A stretch of DNA of 64,000 nt from Lautropia sp. GTDB lineage: Bacteria > Pseudomonadota > Gammaproteobacteria > Burkholderiales > Burkholderiaceae_E. Of this stretch, positions 48,754-57,097 are shown piece by piece (the stretch's first letter is position 1; every line of letters begins with the position of its first letter). The stretch is from contig JAUMZD010000001.1 in the NCBI GenBank assembly GCA_030528325.1, forward strand, positions 106,920-170,919, in the 5' to 3' direction. Position numbers and translations under genes: made by a program. The notes below the pieces were generated by a model. The model saw only the letters and a program-made list of their open reading frames with translations. It did not search any database and was not told where the DNA came from.

Positions 48754-50112
48754 TCAGTTGGCAGCCGGCTGCACGTCGAACTCGAAGGTCCAGGTCTGCG
48801 GTGACCGTGCGTTGGCCGGATCCGCGTACTCGATCTTCGTCAGGTGCAGACGGGCATAGCTGTTGCCCTCGGCGCTGCGCATCATCACGCCCTTGTCGGG
48901 CACGGCGCCCAGCGTGTGAGCGGTGGCCGGCAGGCCGGCAGCTGCGGCTGCCTCAGCCGTCTGGTAGTAACGATACCAGCCAAAATCGAAACCGCCACCT
49001 GCCACTGGCTTCATCGGCGGAGACAGGCGCGTGCTGGGGCCATCCTTCAGCCAGGCACGCACGGTGGCCGGCAGCGAAGCGCTGGTAAGGTCGGCCAGAT
49101 ACTGCTCGGGCGTGGCCTTCATCATCGCGTCGGCATTCGGCTTCGGATCATCGCCGGCCGTGAACAGGGCGGCAGGCGTCATGCCCACGACACCGGCAAC
49201 CTTGCCCGTACCTGCCGTGCCACCATTGAGCTGGGCACGATAGCGGTTGAAGGCGATATGCCAGGTGCCGTTCTGCTGGGCCTCGGTGCCGGTGATCAGG
49301 TTGAAGTACACCCAGCCCTTCGAGGCGTCGACGGTGGCCTCGCGCACGTTGGCCGGCTCACGACGATCGACCCAGCGGAACTTCGGATGACCGGACGTGG
49401 TGCCATTGGCACCGCCATAGTAGCCGATCACCTGCAGCGCAAACACCGGTGACTCGGCGGTGCCGGTCGTGCCGGTGTCATCGCTGTTGGTCGTGATCAG
49501 GAAGGTGCGATAGGTCGGATACATCTGGTGGTCGTTCTCGCCGCCCAGCCCATACTCGAAGGCTGCCGAACCGATCTGGTTCTTGCCGGCGAAGGCACCT
49601 GCCGATGAATCGGGGAAGTAGATCCGCTCTGGCAGCGTGGTGCCATTCTTCGGATCATGGCGGCCGCTCACCCAGCTCTGCAGCTCGGCCCAGGGCAGCA
49701 GATCGACGCCCGCGCCGGAGTAGACACCGGCCTTGCCCGGGCCGCCCGTACCGCTGTTCGTGGCCATCGTGATGCCGCGCTGGCCGCCCGTCATCCTGAT
49801 GTCCCACTTGTCGCCGTCGCAACCGGCCACTTCCGCAGCGGCATCGAAGTCGTAGCAGACCGACGCGCCGGCCGCCGGCATCGCAAAGGTCCAGGTCGCC
49901 TGCTTCGTGAACTGACTCGTGGTCGGCGCCGGCGTCTGGGCGCCACCGGCCGCCCCGCCCGTGCCACCGGCGTTGGCGCCGCCTGCCCCGGCCCCTGACT
50001 GGGACTGATTACCCGGTGCCGGCGTGCTGCCACTGCCTCCGCCGCCGCCACAACCGGCCAATGCCAGGGCCAGCAACCCACTTCCCAACACCCATTTGCT
50101 CGTCTGCTTCAT
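48754..50112 (-). CDS. HmuY-family heme-binding lipoprotein
   Basis: A 452-residue lipoprotein. The signal ends in lipobox LALAGC (Cys21), followed by a Gly/Ser/Ala/Pro-rich linker to about residue 65. The mature part begins TKQATWTFAMPAAGASVCYDF and ends with GNSYARLHLTKIEYADP and TWTFEFDVQPA, the strand pattern of the HmuY family, which takes up heme and passes it to a TonB-dependent receptor. A GAGGTGA ribosome binding site precedes the ATG. It is 175 bases downstream of the receptor gene on the same strand, the classic receptor/hemophore pairing. Family assignment is from the C-terminal pattern and context, so it is likely but not certain. Confidence 0.78.
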   Translation of the reverse strand: MKQTSKWVLGSGLLALALAGCGGGGGSGSTPAPGNQSQSGAGAGGANAGGTGGAAGGAQTPAPTTSQFTKQATWTFAMPAAGASVCYDFDAAAEVAGCDGDKWDIRMTGGQRGITMATNSGTGGPGKAGVYSGAGVDLLPWAELQSWVSGRHDPKNGTTLPERIYFPDSSAGAFAGKNQIGSAAFEYGLGGENDHQMYPTYRTFLITTNSDDTGTTGTAESPVFALQVIGYYGGANGTTSGHPKFRWVDRREPANVREATVDASKGWVYFNLITGTEAQQNGTWHIAFNRYRAQLNGGTAGTGKVAGVVGMTPAALFTAGDDPKPNADAMMKATPEQYLADLTSASLPATVRAWLKDGPSTRLSPPMKPVAGGGFDFGWYRYYQTAEAAAAAGLPATAHTLGAVPDKGVMMRSAEGNSYARLHLTKIEYADPANARSPQTWTFEFDVQPAAN

Positions 50113-50287
50113 CCGTTTTCACCTCACAGGGGATTCATCACATCAAAACCAACATCAGAGAACCACATCAGGAGAACCATGTGCCCGCAGCCATCGGCAC
50201 CATCAGCCGCCACGGGCAAGGGCCAGGCCGTGGCCTGCCTTCCAACAACCCCGGGACGGCCTGCGCGGACGCGAGCCGTGCCCGGAT

Positions 50288-52348
50288 TCACTCGAAATCC
50301 GCCCGGTTGCCAAAGCCATGACGCACGCCAAGCATGATCAGCCGCCCCGAGATCGGGCCGAACTGATGCTCCTCGCTGAAATTGCGCTGCTTGCCGAACA
50401 CGTTGTCGAGGCGGACGAAACCGGTCAGCCCCCGGACCAGTTGCTGGCGATAACCGAGATCCACCGTCGTCCACCCATCCGAACGCAACCCCCGGGCTGA
50501 ATCGGTCAGCTCGCTGCTCTGGTGACGCACTCGCATCGTCACGGCCATGCCATCGGCTGGACGCCAGTCCACACCGAGGCGGGCAATCCGTTCGGGCCGG
50601 CGTGTCAGCTCCGTGCCGGAGGCCAGATCGCGGGTCCGACCCAGTGTCAACGCACCATTCAGGCGCCAGGCAGCCGAGGGCTCCCAGATCACCTCGGTCT
50701 CGACGCCCTGCGTACGCGCCCGGGCGACGTTTTCATAGCCATAGACCGCCACGCCGTCCTCCTGGCGGAAGCGGCTGCGGTCGACCTGGATCAGATCCTT
50801 GACGCGGTTGTAGTAGGCATTGAGATCGACGGTCCACCCCGGCCACAGCATCAGCACCGCCCCCAGTTGCAGGCTGTTCGAGGATTCAGGCTGCAGCCCG
50901 GGGTTTCCCAGCACCTTGTAGCCCAGCGCACTGTGGTCGAACAGATAATGACGTTCCTTCAGGTTCGGCACCCGATACCCCTGACCAACGCTTGCGCGCA
51001 GCGTGACGCTGTGGCTGCCCGCCTCGTACACCCGACCGCGTACGGCGAGCTTTGGCGCCCAGTGAAAGCCGAAGTCCGAATCGTGCTGCCAGCGCACGCC
51101 CGGCAGCACCTCCCACCGGGGCGACAGGAACACGTCCCCCTGCACGTACAGCTCACGGCTGTTTCGCCGGGCCTCATCGCCGCCAGACAGCTCGGACACG
51201 CCATTCTGCATCTGTGAGAGCCGCTCCTGATGGAGATCAGCCCCCCACTGCCACATCTGGCCGGCCAGCGGTGGCAGATCCCACTGCAGGCTGAGGTGGT
51301 TCATGCGCTGGCGCGAGACACGGTCGATCACCTGCACGCCATTCGAGAAGTTGTCGCTGTTGGTGTCGTAGCGCTCATGAACACCGCTGAAACGGACGAC
51401 CGAACCGTGTTCGAGCGACTGACGCCCGTGCACGACCAGACGATCCCGGTCGATGATTTCGGTCTTGCGCTGCGGCACCCGATTGGGGGGCAGGAAGCGG
51501 GTATAGCGCTGCAGGTCGTCTTCGGTGTATTTGCTGAACTCGACGGTCCACTCACTGGCCGGCACAGGCCGCCACCAGAGCCGGCCGGTTGCCTGTTCCC
51601 GACGGATCCAGTCCCCCTGACGCGACCAGGCCGATGGATCGACACCAAAGCCGTCATCGTCCAGACGCTCCAGCGACAGGCGCCCCCGCAGATGCCGACT
51701 GCCCCCTTCCAGCTCGGCCTGCATCTGTTTCAGAGCGGCGTCCACCCGCTTGCCGGAGTCGTTCTGCCTGCCACGGCTGCCAACCCCCAGCTGCACACCG
51801 CCATGCAGTCCCTCGTCCGGCGTGCGCGTGATGACATTGATGACGCCACCCATCGCCGAACTGCCGTACTGGGCAGAGGAAGCCCCTTTCACGACCTCGA
51901 TCCGTTCCACATCGCTCAGCAGGTACTGGCTGAGATCCACCGACGAGCCGGTGCTGGCCGAAATGGGCAGGCCGTCGATCAGCACCAGCACCTGGTCGCT
52001 GGAGAGCCCCTGCATGACGAGCTGGTAGCCCGACTTGCCGTGCAACTCCTGCAACTGGAGCCCCGGCAGATTGGCCAGCGCCTCCTTCAGCGTACGCGCC
52101 CCGGTGGCCCTGATCTCGGCCTCGCCCACCACCTCGGTACGGACGGGCGCCTCGGCCCGCTGCTTCTCCGAGCGGGTGCCGGTGACGACGATATCCGAGA
52201 GCTGACGCCCCTGGGCAAGGGCTGCCTGGGACAGCACGGACAGCCCGAGCACACACCAGACGGCAGGTCGCATCACGACAGGACGATACAATGAACGCCG
52301 GTTTGCCTGCCCCAAAGGGGATGAAAGATACCGTCTGAGGCAATTCAT
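50288..52348 (-). CDS. TonB-dependent heme/hemoglobin receptor
   Basis: An outer-membrane receptor of 686 residues. The Ton box is LSDIVVTGTR, and the plug domain contains LKEALANLPGLQL, VLVLIDGLPIS and YGSSAMGGVINVITRTP. The 22-strand barrel follows and ends in the C-terminal MLGVRHGFGNRADFE. The stretch YRVPNLKERHYLFDHSALGY with GNPGLQPE resembles heme/hemoglobin receptors and corresponds to their FRAP/NPNL region. The frame starts at 52348; an ATG at 52273 (MRPAVWCVLGL) gives a more normal signal peptide and is a real alternative. A promoter and a Fur-box-like site lie just upstream. It heads the minus-strand heme locus. Confidence 0.9.
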   Translation of the reverse strand: MNCLRRYLSSPLGQANRRSLYRPVVMRPAVWCVLGLSVLSQAALAQGRQLSDIVVTGTRSEKQRAEAPVRTEVVGEAEIRATGARTLKEALANLPGLQLQELHGKSGYQLVMQGLSSDQVLVLIDGLPISASTGSSVDLSQYLLSDVERIEVVKGASSAQYGSSAMGGVINVITRTPDEGLHGGVQLGVGSRGRQNDSGKRVDAALKQMQAELEGGSRHLRGRLSLERLDDDGFGVDPSAWSRQGDWIRREQATGRLWWRPVPASEWTVEFSKYTEDDLQRYTRFLPPNRVPQRKTEIIDRDRLVVHGRQSLEHGSVVRFSGVHERYDTNSDNFSNGVQVIDRVSRQRMNHLSLQWDLPPLAGQMWQWGADLHQERLSQMQNGVSELSGGDEARRNSRELYVQGDVFLSPRWEVLPGVRWQHDSDFGFHWAPKLAVRGRVYEAGSHSVTLRASVGQGYRVPNLKERHYLFDHSALGYKVLGNPGLQPESSNSLQLGAVLMLWPGWTVDLNAYYNRVKDLIQVDRSRFRQEDGVAVYGYENVARARTQGVETEVIWEPSAAWRLNGALTLGRTRDLASGTELTRRPERIARLGVDWRPADGMAVTMRVRHQSSELTDSARGLRSDGWTTVDLGYRQQLVRGLTGFVRLDNVFGKQRNFSEEHQFGPISGRLIMLGVRHGFGNRADFE

Positions 52349-52381
52349 GGGATAAAGAAAGATTGTCCTGAAAATTTCTTT

Positions 52382-52415
52382 AGTAATGATAGATATTCAT
52401 ATTTACTGTTGTAAA
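52382..52415 (-). promoter_or_regulatory. Promoter with overlapping Fur-box-like site for the heme receptor
   Basis: On the minus strand, TTTACA (52410-52415) and TATCAT (52386-52391) are separated by 18 bases. Bases 52382-52400 match the 19-base Fur consensus at 11 positions, including an unbroken TAATGATA, and they cover the -10. Iron-dependent repression is the expected consequence. Confidence 0.6.
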
Positions 52416-52450
52416 GAGGAGAAAGCATCTTGTGCCAGCCCAAAGTCGTC

Positions 52451-52486
52451 ATGTCCCCTTTGACCAAAGTAGAGATGTCCCCTTGG
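52451..52486. repeat. Short direct repeat ATGTCCCCTTTG / ATGTCCCCTTGG
   Basis: Two nearly identical 12-base copies start at 52451 and 52475, 24 bases apart. The pattern recalls the ends of some insertion sequences, but no transposase remnant is visible. Confidence 0.5.
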
Positions 52487-52532
52487 GAGCAAGGCCGGCA
52501 TCCGCTGCTCACAGGATGCATCGGTGACGGAA

Positions 52533-52592
52533 AAGGCCCCACGCCACATACCCCGCCATTCATCATCAGCTGGGTCTGTGCCGTGGGGCCTT
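52533..52592 (-). terminator. Intrinsic terminator of the entericidin-like gene
   Basis: AAGGCCCCACG (52533-52543) pairs with CGTGGGGCCTT (52582-52592) over an 11-bp stem with a 38-base loop. On the minus strand the stem is followed by TTCC after CCTT, a weak T-tract. It lies about 90 bases past the small gene's stop. Confidence 0.5.
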
Positions 52593-52683
52593 CGACTGCC
52601 GCGCCGGATCGAGCCGATCCGGGCACTCAGTCGTCTGCGGGTGCGAGCGACCCGTGTTCAGGCCGCTCACACCGCGAAAAGAC

Positions 52684-52827
52684 TTACATCTTTTCCTGAA
52701 CCTTCTCGCTGGCGCCGGTGATCTTCTCGCCACCAGCCTTGATGTCGTCGCCGAAACCAGCCATCGTGTTGCAACCAGCCAGGGCGAAGCAGGCGGCGGC
52801 CAGAACAGCGCTGAAATACTTGATCAT
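52684..52827 (-). CDS. Entericidin-like small lipoprotein (47 residues)
   Basis: This small gene is easily missed by gene finders. The 47-residue product has a hydrophobic signal (MIKYFSAVLAAACFALAGC) ending in lipobox LAGC, and a 29-residue mature part NTMAGFGDDIKAGGEKITG followed by ASEKVQEKM. This is the EcnA/EcnB pattern: Cys-N-T near the lipid site, then G-x-D-x-K-x-G-G-x-x-I. Entericidins are described as antidote/toxin-like lipoproteins tied to stationary phase, but in many genomes a single copy has no proven role. AGGAG lies seven bases before the ATG at 52827. It is on the same strand as the heme locus but has its own terminator. Confidence 0.88.
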   Translation of the reverse strand: MIKYFSAVLAAACFALAGCNTMAGFGDDIKAGGEKITGASEKVQEKM

Positions 52828-53093
52828 GGGTTTTCTCCTGTTGAAACTGAGTTTGGATGCCACGAGATCCGGATCACCGGCCCACGCGGCTTCTTATGAT
52901 GTGCCCTGGCGCAGGTCATCACGACTTGCGACGGGGCCGCTCACACACAGGATGAAAGCAGCGACAGGCGTCAGAGCCAATCTTCACAGTGTGGACGGCC
53001 GAAGTATATAGGCTTCGGACGGGAGAGCGACGGATGTGAACGTGATGTATCAAAGCGCCCCGGTCTTTTACATGCAGCCGGTCACCCACGCCT

Positions 53094-54197
53094 TTAGCTG
53101 TTGCCGTCGGCCCGTCCTTCATCGGCAACGCGCCAGGGGATGATCTCCCCGCCCGCCAGCGGCACGATCTCGGCGGCTTCGGCGAAAGGCAGCGTGTCGG
53201 GAATCTGCCAGTCTTCGCGAACGAGCGTGATGGTACCGGTGTTCGGTTCACGACGATGGAAGCGGGCGCCGTTCAGGCTGGTGAAGGCTTCGAGCCTGTC
53301 GAGTGCGCCGGCCTGATCGAATGCCCAGGCATAGAGCGCCAGGGCGTGCGGCGCCGAATAGCAACCGGCACAGCCCGTGCCATGTTCCTTCAGCACACGG
53401 GCATGCGGGGCGCTGTCGGTGCCGAGAAAGAAACGCGGATCACCGCTGGTGGCCGCCTCGATCAGGGCCGCCCGATGGGTTTCACGCTTCAGCACCGGCA
53501 AACAGTACCAGTGCGGCCGCAGCCCGCCCATGAAGATCGCATTCCGGTTGTACAGCAGATGCTGGGGCGTGATCGTCGCGCCCAGCAGCCCAGGGGGTGC
53601 CGTGTCGCTGCGGACATACTGCGCGGCCTCCCGGGTCGTGATGTGCTCGAACACGACGCGCAGCTCGGGCAGGCGGGTACGCAGCGGGATCATCACCCGG
53701 TCGATGAACACGGCTTCGCGGTCGAACACGTCCACAGCCGGATCGACCACCTCACCGTGCACGAGCAGCGGCAGCCCGGTCTCGGCCATCGCCTCCAGCA
53801 CCGGCATCACGTTGTCGATCGAGCGAACCCCTGCGTCCGAATTGGTCGTGGCCCCGGCCGGATAGAGCTTGACGGCCGCCACCACATCGCCGGCAGCCGC
53901 GCGGCGGATGTCATCGACGGTCGTGGTCTCGGTCAGATACAGCGTCATCAGCGGCTGAAAGCTCGCGGCCTGCGCCGATGACAGTTCCTGACGTGCCACC
54001 GCCCCTTGCAAGGCTTCGGTGATGCGATCGCGGTAGGCTTCAGCCTCGGCCACCGTCGTCACGGGCGGACGCAGGTTCGGCATGATGATGGCACGGCCAA
54101 ACTGGCGCGCACTGGCAGCCACCACCGATTGCAGGGCAGCACCATCACGCACGTGAAGATGCCAGTCGTCAGGGGTTCTCAGGGTCAGCGTGTTCAT
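53094..54197 (-). CDS. pyrC: Dihydroorotase (class II)
   Basis: PyrC catalyses the reversible cyclisation of carbamoyl aspartate to dihydroorotate in pyrimidine synthesis. The 367-residue protein has the zinc ligands DDWHLHVRDG (H-x-H), the carbamylated-lysine segment AVKLYPAGATTNS, LLVHGEV, VFEHITTREAA and the catalytic Asp in LGTDSAPH. The length and motifs fit the monofunctional class II enzyme. The frame extends 90 codons upstream, but the ATG at 54197 (MNTLTLRTPDDWHLH) matches the family N-terminus. No SD is obvious. Confidence 0.96.
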   Translation of the reverse strand: MNTLTLRTPDDWHLHVRDGAALQSVVAASARQFGRAIIMPNLRPPVTTVAEAEAYRDRITEALQGAVARQELSSAQAASFQPLMTLYLTETTTVDDIRRAAAGDVVAAVKLYPAGATTNSDAGVRSIDNVMPVLEAMAETGLPLLVHGEVVDPAVDVFDREAVFIDRVMIPLRTRLPELRVVFEHITTREAAQYVRSDTAPPGLLGATITPQHLLYNRNAIFMGGLRPHWYCLPVLKRETHRAALIEAATSGDPRFFLGTDSAPHARVLKEHGTGCAGCYSAPHALALYAWAFDQAGALDRLEAFTSLNGARFHRREPNTGTITLVREDWQIPDTLPFAEAAEIVPLAGGEIIPWRVADEGRADGNS

Positions 54198-54342
54198 GCT
54201 GCAATGATAGCGCCGGGTCGGTCGAATGGCTGATTGGCAGCGCGCAAAGGATGACGGATGATGCGGCAGAACCCATCCCGCGCCGGCCTGCCAGCAACGG
54301 CAGGCCGGATGATCCCGCCAGAGACAGTCCTTTCCTGCCCCC

Positions 54343-55692
54343 ATGTCTTCACCCACCATCCCGGACGAAGCAGACTGCCCGCTCACTGCCGGCATCGGCC
54401 AGCGGCCCACCCCGCACCCCCACGCAACAGGCCACACACCCCCGCCCCGGGACTGGCGCCGCATCATCGCCAGGCTGGGCGCCCGTATCGGACTCTCGCT
54501 GATGCTGCTGAATCCACCTGCGCTTCACGCAGGCACCAGCACCGAGACTCTGCAGCCCGCGCCACCGACACTGGCCTTGCGTGTGCTGAGCCTCAATGCC
54601 GAGCACCTGATGTCCCGCCACCGCTTCAGACGCTGGCAGGCGATCTGCGGCGCCCACCACTGGCAGGCGCCACCCGAGGGGCAGCGCCCGCCCGAGCTGA
54701 CCTACTGCGATGCGCTGAACGGCCGCAATGCGCGGGGCCAGCTGGTCCATGGCCCGCTGCGCCACGACAGGGATCTGACGGCCAAGGTTCGACAACTTCG
54801 CCAGCTGATCCGCCAGGCCAGCCCCGACATCCTGCTGCTGCAGGAGGTGAGTGACCGTCAGGCGGTGCAATCGCTGCTGGATGAAGGCTGGGCGATCCAT
54901 ACCAGTGAGGAATACTGGCGCGGCACGCCCATGCCGCAGCATGTGGCGATCGCCTGGCGACGGGCGCGCTTCCCGATACAGCCGCAGGTGGCGCTGATCG
55001 ACAGCATCTCTCAGCGGACGGAGACCGGACACCAGACCCGTCCGGGCCTTTCCGCCCTGATCGACCTCGGGCCGGCCCTCAGGCTCTCGATCCTGAACGT
55101 GCATCTGAAGGCCGGCTGTCGCCTCGGACGCCTGGAGCGAAGCAGCAGCCGTCAGCCCACACGCTACTGGCGACGCCGGGATGCGTGCCGCACCCTTCAG
55201 GCACAGATCCCGCCACTCGAAGCCTGGCTCGACGCGCAGATCCTGGCAGGCCGTCAGGTACTGATCACCGGCGACTTCAACCGTGATCTTCGCAGCGAAC
55301 GAAAGGCGGGCCTGCCAGCCCGCGCCGACGGCAGCCCTGCCGGGTCTCCGATCGGGCCAGACAGCGAGGCAGGCAGCTCTCGCATCAGCAGCCTGCTGGC
55401 CGAGCTGGACGATGATGTGCCACCCGGCAGCCGCCTGCATCTGGTCGCCTCCGGCCCCTACCGGAAACGGGCGGATTGTCACCGGCACATCACGCCTTTC
55501 CTGCTCAGCCGTGGCCTGGCCCCCTTCCTGACGGACTCGCTCGACGCACTGCGCGTGCAGGTGATCCCGTTCGCAGAGCCCGTGTCGCTGAATCAGCCCC
55601 GGCCCAGCGACCATTGCCCGCATCTGCTGGTTCTGCCGCTCACGCGCCTGCCGTCGGAAGCCGTGACGGATCAGGCCATGCACCCCCGATAG
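54343..55692 (+). CDS. Exported endonuclease/exonuclease/phosphatase (EEP) family protein
   Basis: A 449-residue protein with an EEP fold from about residue 78. Motifs are LSLNAEHLM (metal-binding Asn), PDILLLQEVSD (metal-binding Glu), LSILNVHLKAGC, the catalytic GDFNRD, and near the C-terminus the SDHCPHLLV His. A hydrophobic stretch near residues 49-64 (IGLSLMLLNPPALHAG) looks like a signal peptide placed after about 45 polar residues, so the true start may be downstream of the ATG at 54343, which has no strong ribosome binding site. The substrate (nucleic acid, phosphoester or lipid) cannot be told. It is divergent from pyrC. Confidence 0.75.
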   Translation: MSSPTIPDEADCPLTAGIGQRPTPHPHATGHTPPPRDWRRIIARLGARIGLSLMLLNPPALHAGTSTETLQPAPPTLALRVLSLNAEHLMSRHRFRRWQAICGAHHWQAPPEGQRPPELTYCDALNGRNARGQLVHGPLRHDRDLTAKVRQLRQLIRQASPDILLLQEVSDRQAVQSLLDEGWAIHTSEEYWRGTPMPQHVAIAWRRARFPIQPQVALIDSISQRTETGHQTRPGLSALIDLGPALRLSILNVHLKAGCRLGRLERSSSRQPTRYWRRRDACRTLQAQIPPLEAWLDAQILAGRQVLITGDFNRDLRSERKAGLPARADGSPAGSPIGPDSEAGSSRISSLLAELDDDVPPGSRLHLVASGPYRKRADCHRHITPFLLSRGLAPFLTDSLDALRVQVIPFAEPVSLNQPRPSDHCPHLLVLPLTRLPSEAVTDQAMHPR

Positions 55693-55797
55693 CGGAACCT
55701 GCGATCCCCCCACCTTATACGGTATCCTGTCCAGCCCTCTTGCTTCTTGTGATGATGGCACCGGCCCCGCCAGACCGACGCACGCTTTACGGACACC

Positions 55798-56247
55798 ATG
55801 TCAGACAAACACCGCAACTGTACGGACTCGCCCCATTCCTCGCCCGGCCAGACGACCCGGCTGCCCGAAGGACGCATCCCGACGCTCAGCATCGTGACCA
55901 TGCCGAAGGACGCCAACCCGGGCGGGAGCGTCTTCGGCGGATGGATCATGTCACAGGTCGATATCGCTGGTGCGGTCGAGGCCATCCGGCGGGCACGGGG
56001 CCGTGTCACGACGGTTGCGGTGAGCGCCATGACCTTTCACGAGCCGGTTCGTATCGGCGAACGGGTTCTGTTCTACGCCGAGGTCATCCGCAGCGGCCGG
56101 ACTTCCATCACGACCAGGGTCGAAGTCTTCGTCGAGCGGGACATGTACAACCCGGTCGCCATCAAGGTGTCGGAGGCCACCGTCACCTATGTGGCCATCG
56201 ATGCCAACCGGCGTCCCCGACCGCTGGACGAACCGCCCCAATCATAA
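55798..56247 (+). CDS. Acyl-CoA thioesterase, hotdog fold (YciA type)
   Basis: A 149-residue hotdog-fold protein that hydrolyses acyl-CoA. The active-site region is NPGGSVFGGWIMSQVDIAGA, where the Asp is the expected catalytic residue, followed by VTTVAVSAMTFHEPVRIGER and the strand VKVSEATVTYVAID-like ending KVSEATVTYVAID. These match the YciA/BACH branch. It converges on the acetyltransferase gene with a 35-base gap. Confidence 0.9.
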   Translation: MSDKHRNCTDSPHSSPGQTTRLPEGRIPTLSIVTMPKDANPGGSVFGGWIMSQVDIAGAVEAIRRARGRVTTVAVSAMTFHEPVRIGERVLFYAEVIRSGRTSITTRVEVFVERDMYNPVAIKVSEATVTYVAIDANRRPRPLDEPPQS

Positions 56248-56282
56248 ATAACGCGCGTCATGGCGCCGGCCACCGCACGGAC

Positions 56283-56816
56283 TCAGCCAACGGCAACATC
56301 GGCGCCGAGCAGCATCTCCACATGCGGCACCCGGTCTTCCAGATAGACCTCCGAAACCGTCTGAAAGCCGAAAGCCTGATGGAACTTTTCCAGATGCGCC
56401 GGCGCCGACATCCGGATGGGCTGCCCCGGAAAGCGCTCACGGCACATCCGGATCGATTCGAGCATCAGCGTCTGGCCGAAGCCGTGCTGGCGATAGGGGG
56501 CAGCCACACACAGTCGGCCCAGCGCCGGTTCGGCGAACCTGAGACCCGGCGGCAGGATGCGCGCCGTGGCAATGACATCGAAAGCCTGCTCTCCCTGCTG
56601 CCGCATGCCGACCACCAGCAGTGCCCGCGTGTCGAGACCGTCGATTTCCTGGAACGCACAGTCCTGTTCGACCACGAACACGCTGCTGCGCAATGCCAGC
56701 ACCCGGTACAGCACTGCCGCATCCAGTGCTTCAAAAGGCAGCACCGCCCACAGGATGCCGCCCTTTTCCACCGCGCCGGGCATGACCTGTCCCAGGCTCC
56801 ACGATTCCTGTTTCAT
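56283..56816 (-). CDS. GNAT acetyltransferase, ElaA type
   Basis: A 177-residue GNAT protein resembling E. coli ElaA. The N-terminal half contains LYRVLALRSSVFVVEQDCAF and IDGLDTRALL, typical of ElaA. The acetyl-CoA loop is in RLCVAAPYRQHGFGQTLM, where the usual R/Q-x-x-G-x-G/A pattern is read as RQHGFGQ. The end QAFGFQTVSEVYLEDRVPHV is also family-like. The substrate is unknown. Confidence 0.85.
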   Translation of the reverse strand: MKQESWSLGQVMPGAVEKGGILWAVLPFEALDAAVLYRVLALRSSVFVVEQDCAFQEIDGLDTRALLVVGMRQQGEQAFDVIATARILPPGLRFAEPALGRLCVAAPYRQHGFGQTLMLESIRMCRERFPGQPIRMSAPAHLEKFHQAFGFQTVSEVYLEDRVPHVEMLLGADVAVG

Positions 56817-57097
56817 GTTCTTGTTCCGTTAGCCTGCCATGACAGCCCGCCAGCCCCCTTCGGGGTTACCAGCCTCAAGCCTGACCGCGCGGTTACGGCC
56901 TGTCAAACCAGCGAGTGCCAACGGAAGACGAAACCCGCTCACTGGCATGCAAGATTTACACAAAAAAATTCCTGATACAACCTGATGCCGAAGATCAGGC
57001 GAAGCCGGATCGTTGCAGCACGTCTTTTCCTGCCTGCCCCGGACACGAGGCGCCGTCATCGGGTTACCGCCCGGCAGGGCCGGACATGCCGTTCAGA

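Larger units (their letters stand above)
52349..52683. other. Intergenic region between the heme receptor and the entericidin gene
   Basis: About 335 bases without a supported gene. The left third holds the receptor promoter. The middle holds a pair of ATGTCCCCTT repeats, and the right part holds a long-armed hairpin that can end transcription of the entericidin gene. A 93-codon minus-strand frame runs through it but overlaps the terminator and shows no domain. Confidence 0.5.

Noticed and set aside
52345..52626. A 93-codon minus-strand frame between the heme receptor and the entericidin gene
   Set aside because: It contains the terminator hairpin, the tandem repeats and the receptor promoter, and shows no domain.
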